Below are positions 6,170 to 8,466 of a stretch of 8,466 nucleotides of DNA, piece after piece. How positions within the stretch are numbered: position 1 is the stretch's first letter; the number at the start of each line of letters is the position of its first letter. This stretch comes from Kiritimatiellia bacterium (GTDB lineage: Bacteria; Verrucomicrobiota; Kiritimatiellia; CAIQIC01; Lenti-01): positions 1-8,466 of the forward strand of contig JAHDSS010000134.1 of the NCBI GenBank assembly GCA_018432565.1, read 5' to 3'. Under the pieces are notes generated by a model, which worked only from the letters and a program-made list of their open reading frames with translations, was not told where the DNA came from and searched no databases. A program made the translations under genes and the position numbers.

Positions 6170-7430
6170 GGTCGAACAGCACCGCCTCCCCCCCCGCGCG
6201 CCGGCGGAAATCCAGCGCCTTGAATTTGTCGTGCGCCACCGCCAGCACCACGGCGTCATAGCCCTTCAGCGGGTCCGCCGCGTCCGGCTCCGGCGCCAGC
6301 GCCAGCCCGTACTCCTCGCGCACCTCGTCCGCGTCCGCCCACGGATCCACCACCGTCACCTCGCAGCCGAAATCCTCCAGCTCGCGGATCACGTCAATCG
6401 CCCGTGAATTGCGGATGTCCGGGCAGTTCTCCTTGAACGTGATCCCCAGCACCAGCACCCGCGCGCCCTGGATCCGCTGGCCCCTCTGGTTCATCAGCTT
6501 CACCACCCGGTTCGCCACGTGCAGCCCCATGTTGTCATTCAGCCGCCGGCCCGCCAGGATGATCTCCGGGTGGTATCCCAGCGCCTCCGCCTTGTGCGTC
6601 AGGTAATACGGATCCACCCCGATGCAGTGCCCGCCCACCAGCCCCGGTCGGAACGGCAGGAAATTCCACTTCGTCCCCGCCGCCTCCAGCACCGCCTGCG
6701 TATCAATCCCCATCCGCTCGAAAATCAGCGACAGCTCGTTCACGAACGCGATGTTGATGTCCCGCTGCGAATTCTCGATCACCTTCGCCGCCTCCGCCAC
6801 CGCGATGCTCGGCGCCAGGTGCGTCCCCGCCTCGATGATCGTCCGGTACAGCGCGTCCACCGCCCGCCCGATCTCCGGCGTCGAGCCCGACGTGATCTTG
6901 CGGATCTTCGTCACCGTGTGCACCTTGTCGCCCGGATTGATCCGCTCCGGGCTGTACCCGCAGAAAAAGTCCTCGTTGAAGGTCAGCCCGCTGAATTTCT
7001 CCAGGATCGGCACGCAGTCTTCCTCCGTGCAGCCCGGGTACACCGTGCTCTCGTACACCACCACGGCGCCCTTCTTCAGCGCCTTGCCCACCGTCTCGCT
7101 CGCCTTCACCAGCGGCGTCAGGTCCGGCCGGCGGTGCCGGTCGATCGGCGTCGGCACCGTCACGATGAACACATCCGTCTCCTTCAGGTCCTCGATCCGG
7201 TCCGTGTACGTCAGCTTCGACGCCCCCCGCAGGTCCTCCGCCGTCGTCTCCAGCGTCCGGTCCCGCCCCGCCCGCAGCTCCTCCAGCCGCCGCCGGTTCA
7301 CGTCGAACCCTTTCACCTCGAACTGCTTGCCGAACTCCACCGCCAGCGGCAGGCCCACATAGCCCAGCCCGATGATCGCCAGCTTCGCCTCGCGCGACGC
7401 CATGCGGGATTCCAACGATGCTGCACTCAT
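6126..7430 (-). CDS. tviB: UDP-N-acetylhexosamine 6-dehydrogenase, TviB/WbpO type
   Basis: This 434-residue enzyme belongs to the UDP-glucose/UDP-ManNAc dehydrogenase family. These proteins perform two NAD-dependent oxidations of a UDP-sugar at C6 to the uronic acid, a precursor step for capsule, O-antigen or exopolysaccharide. The N-terminal Rossmann motif is IIGLGYVGLPLAVEFG (19-34), with Asp43 in GFDVN placed to hold the NAD ribose. YSPERINPGD (159-168), Lys216 and Asn220 (EAAKVIEN) and the catalytic Cys269 (GGHCIGVDPYYLTHKA) are all present. So is the C-terminal LGITFKENCPDIRNS block. KWNFLPFRPGLVGGHC and the PTPID motif fit the TviB/WbpO branch (UDP-GlcNAc/GalNAc-type substrates) better than plain Ugd. 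Exact substrate is inferred. The start at 7430 is supported by AGGAAGG on the minus strand at 7447-7441. ATG 7403 is an alternative with a poorer site. Confidence 0.92.
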   Translation of the reverse strand: MSAASLESRMASREAKLAIIGLGYVGLPLAVEFGKQFEVKGFDVNRRRLEELRAGRDRTLETTAEDLRGASKLTYTDRIEDLKETDVFIVTVPTPIDRHRRPDLTPLVKASETVGKALKKGAVVVYESTVYPGCTEEDCVPILEKFSGLTFNEDFFCGYSPERINPGDKVHTVTKIRKITSGSTPEIGRAVDALYRTIIEAGTHLAPSIAVAEAAKVIENSQRDINIAFVNELSLIFERMGIDTQAVLEAAGTKWNFLPFRPGLVGGHCIGVDPYYLTHKAEALGYHPEIILAGRRLNDNMGLHVANRVVKLMNQRGQRIQGARVLVLGITFKENCPDIRNSRAIDVIRELEDFGCEVTVVDPWADADEVREEYGLALAPEPDAADPLKGYDAVVLAVAHDKFKALDFRRRAGGEAVLFDLKGLLPRDQVDGRL

Positions 7431-7459
7431 TCTCTCTCATCCTTCCTGAAAAATCCGGA

Positions 7460-7531
7460 TTTTCCACGGCGTGGAAAACTTTTTTCCATAGCGTGGAAAA
7501 TTCGCGAAAAAGTTTTCCATGGCGTGGAAAA
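7460..7531. repeat. Array of three 19-bp palindromes
   Basis: Copy 1 (7460-7478) is TTTTCCACGGCGTGGAAAA, a perfect palindrome with 9-bp arms and a single central G. Copies 2 (7482-7500, TTTTCCATAGCGTGGAAAA) and 3 (7513-7531, TTTTCCATGGCGTGGAAAA) differ only in the left arm next to the centre. The starts are 22 and 31 bp apart, close to two and three helical turns. A further 8-bp palindrome TTCGCGAA (7501-7508) lies between copies 2 and 3, and AAAATCCGG flanks the array on both sides (7450-7458 and 7528-7536). The array fills the gap between the lipoprotein stop and the dehydrogenase start. It could be a multi-site operator, a dispersed REP-like element, or a set of RNA hairpins that stabilise or uncouple the two messages. 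Confidence 0.85.
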
Positions 7532-7546
7532 TCCGGAACCGGCGGC

Positions 7547-8191
7547 TCAATCCGCCATGGTTTGAATGAACCGGTCCGCTTCGGCAATCGCCGCCGACAG
7601 CTCCTGGATCAATTGGTTCACGTCCGTCTCGATCTTCGCCGACTCGTCCTGCAGCGAGGCCAGCGCCCGCGCGTTCAGATTGTGCTTCAGATAGAGCACC
7701 TGGTCGCGGAACACCGACAGCACCGGCTCGATCCGCGACTCCGCGTTGCGCATCGCCCCCAGCATCTGGTCGTAGTTCCGCCGGGTGTCGCGCAGCTTGG
7801 CCTCGCTGTCCCGCCGGTACGCCGCGTTCTGGAACTGCTTGGCCTCCGCCGCCCACTCCCGAAACAGATCCTGCGCCACCTTGTCCACGTCGTCAATCCG
7901 CGTGCGCACCGCCTCCGCGCGGCCCTCGCAGCGCTCCAGTTCCGCCGACATCTTGTCGTACTGCCGCTGCAGGTCGCCCCCGTCAAACTTCACCACCGCC
8001 CCGAACTGCTCCAGCGCGTCCTGGAACACCTCCTGCGTTTCCTGCTGCGCATCCCGCGCCTTGCCCACCCGTTTGACCAGGATGTCGCGCTTCTCCTGCC
8101 CGAACTTCTCCATCGTGTTGTAGTACAGCGTGGAACACCCGCACAATCCGGACAGCAGCCCGGCCAGACCCAACCGCAAATACGCTTTCAT
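7547..8191 (-). CDS. DUF2959 family lipoprotein
   Basis: This 214-residue protein has a lipoprotein signal peptide: MKAYLRLGLAGLLSG, then LCGC with Cys19 as the predicted lipidated residue. Ser at +2 favours the outer membrane. The rest is almost entirely charged alpha-helix. Stretches I recognise from DUF2959 proteins are YYNTMEKFGQEKRDILVKRV (23-42), FDGGDLQ (69-75), LRDTRRNY (133-140) and DQVLYLKHNLNARALASLQ (163-181). The family has no established function that I know of; a periplasm-facing coiled coil is a reasonable picture. ATG 8200 is an alternative start adding MRG, with GGAG only 4 nt upstream. For 8191, AGGA sits 8 nt upstream. It lies 50 bp behind the gene at the right edge and 116 bp before the dehydrogenase gene, all on one strand, so co-transcription is possible. 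Confidence 0.88.
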   Translation of the reverse strand: MKAYLRLGLAGLLSGLCGCSTLYYNTMEKFGQEKRDILVKRVGKARDAQQETQEVFQDALEQFGAVVKFDGGDLQRQYDKMSAELERCEGRAEAVRTRIDDVDKVAQDLFREWAAEAKQFQNAAYRRDSEAKLRDTRRNYDQMLGAMRNAESRIEPVLSVFRDQVLYLKHNLNARALASLQDESAKIETDVNQLIQELSAAIAEADRFIQTMAD

Positions 8192-8204
8192 GCCCCGCAT
8201 CCTA

Positions 8205-8223
8205 CTCCCCCCCGCCCCCCCCC
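8205..8223 (-). other. G-homopolymer tracts in the lipoprotein leader
   Basis: Read on the minus strand, the leader of the DUF2959 gene carries nine G, one C, seven G and then AG, ending 4 nt before ATG 8200 and 13 nt before ATG 8191. The runs overlap the region that should hold the Shine-Dalgarno. Runs of this length are prone to slippage and could also be bound by a C-rich RNA. Neither has been shown here. Confidence 0.6.
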
Positions 8224-8241
8224 TCAACCGGAAAAACGCAA

Positions 8242-8466
8242 TCAAAACCCGTTCATCAGAATCAGGGATTCCAGCGCCGGCACGGTGATCTCGCCCGTCC
8301 AGCCGGCCGGCCACTCCGGCGGCGGCGCGCCGGCGGGACTCCCGGGCACCGTCACGCCGTCCGGATCGATCTCCCGCCCGTTGCCGATCAGCCGCCAGCC
8401 GGTCGTGCCGGGCATCTCCACCGCGACGGAATGCGCCTGCGTGTCGGCGTTCAGCAGCACGCCGAA
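8242..8466 (-). CDS. C-terminal fragment, possibly of a GH13 (pullulanase/alpha-amylase-type) enzyme
   Basis: The frame is open to the right edge, reading FGVLLNADTQAHSVAVEMPG at its visible start, so the GTG at 8460 is internal and the gene continues outside the window. The 74 visible residues look like the last beta-sandwich domain of an alpha-amylase-superfamily protein: an N-A-D strand and turn, a W-R-L strand, a glycine/proline-rich loop, then ITVPALESLILMNGF. The ending on V-P-x-x-S-x-x-L fits the common end of such domains, in which a last strand closes the sheet. No catalytic residues are visible, so the assignment rests on the pattern of this tail alone and could be wrong. The stop is TGA at 8244-8242. 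Confidence 0.5.
   Translation of the reverse strand, partial: FGVLLNADTQAHSVAVEMPGTTGWRLIGNGREIDPDGVTVPGSPAGAPPPEWPAGWTGEITVPALESLILMNGF

Noticed and set aside
7460..7531. CRISPR array or DnaA-box cluster/replication origin
   Set aside because: Spacers of 3 and 12 nt and only three palindromic units rule out CRISPR. TTTTCCACG matches the DnaA box TTATCCACA at 7 of 9, but the units are paired palindromes, there is no AT-rich unwinding region, and no dnaA or dnaN gene is nearby.
6519..7565. Plus-strand open frame opposite the dehydrogenase
   Set aside because: It is Arg/His/Leu/Pro-rich without domain structure and runs through the palindrome array. The minus-strand frame has a full set of dehydrogenase motifs.

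Overview
This 8.5 kb window is GC-rich. It comes from a Gram-negative bacterium, as shown by an outer-membrane-type lipoprotein and a periplasmic sensor with a signal peptide. The DUF2959 lipoprotein, the TviB-type sugar-nucleotide dehydrogenase and the stacked hybrid kinases would fit the PVC group (Verrucomicrobiota, Kiritimatiellota or Planctomycetota). That placement is an impression from family knowledge, because no marker gene here proves it.

Layout, left to right. (1) 1-540, plus strand: the 3' end of a TPR protein. (2) 541-986: a 446-bp stretch without a credible protein gene. It holds what looks like a complete small-RNA gene: an A/T palindrome placed like an UP element (569-584), a strong extended -10 promoter (592-619), about 170 nt of hairpin-rich RNA, and a 12-bp perfect intrinsic terminator ending in T6 (747-795). 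This is the most interesting part of the window. (3) 987-5646, plus strand: three genes joined by two ATGA overlaps. They are a membrane sensor kinase (periplasmic SBP_bac_3 domain, TM, GAF, HisKA, HATPase), a DivK/CheY-like single-domain receiver, and a cytoplasmic REC-PAS-HisKA-HATPase-REC hybrid kinase. (4) 5717-6169, plus strand: a fourth protein made of one receiver domain, with its own Shine-Dalgarno and possibly its own promoter. (5) 6126-7430, minus strand: a TviB/WbpO-type UDP-N-acetylhexosamine dehydrogenase whose 3' end overlaps the receiver gene by 44 bp. (6) 7431-7546: a gap holding three 19-bp palindromes. (7) 7547-8191, minus strand: a DUF2959 lipoprotein. (8) 8242 to the right edge, minus strand: the C-terminal end of a protein that may be a GH13-type carbohydrate enzyme.

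How it may work together (inference): the periplasmic sensor and the PAS hybrid kinase probably feed one phosphorelay with four receiver domains. None of the four receivers carries a DNA-binding or enzymatic output domain, so the final output must lie outside the window or act by protein-protein contact. The minus-strand genes (polysaccharide precursor synthesis, envelope lipoprotein, possible glycan enzyme) are an envelope/carbohydrate group. Nothing in the sequence proves that the relay controls them.
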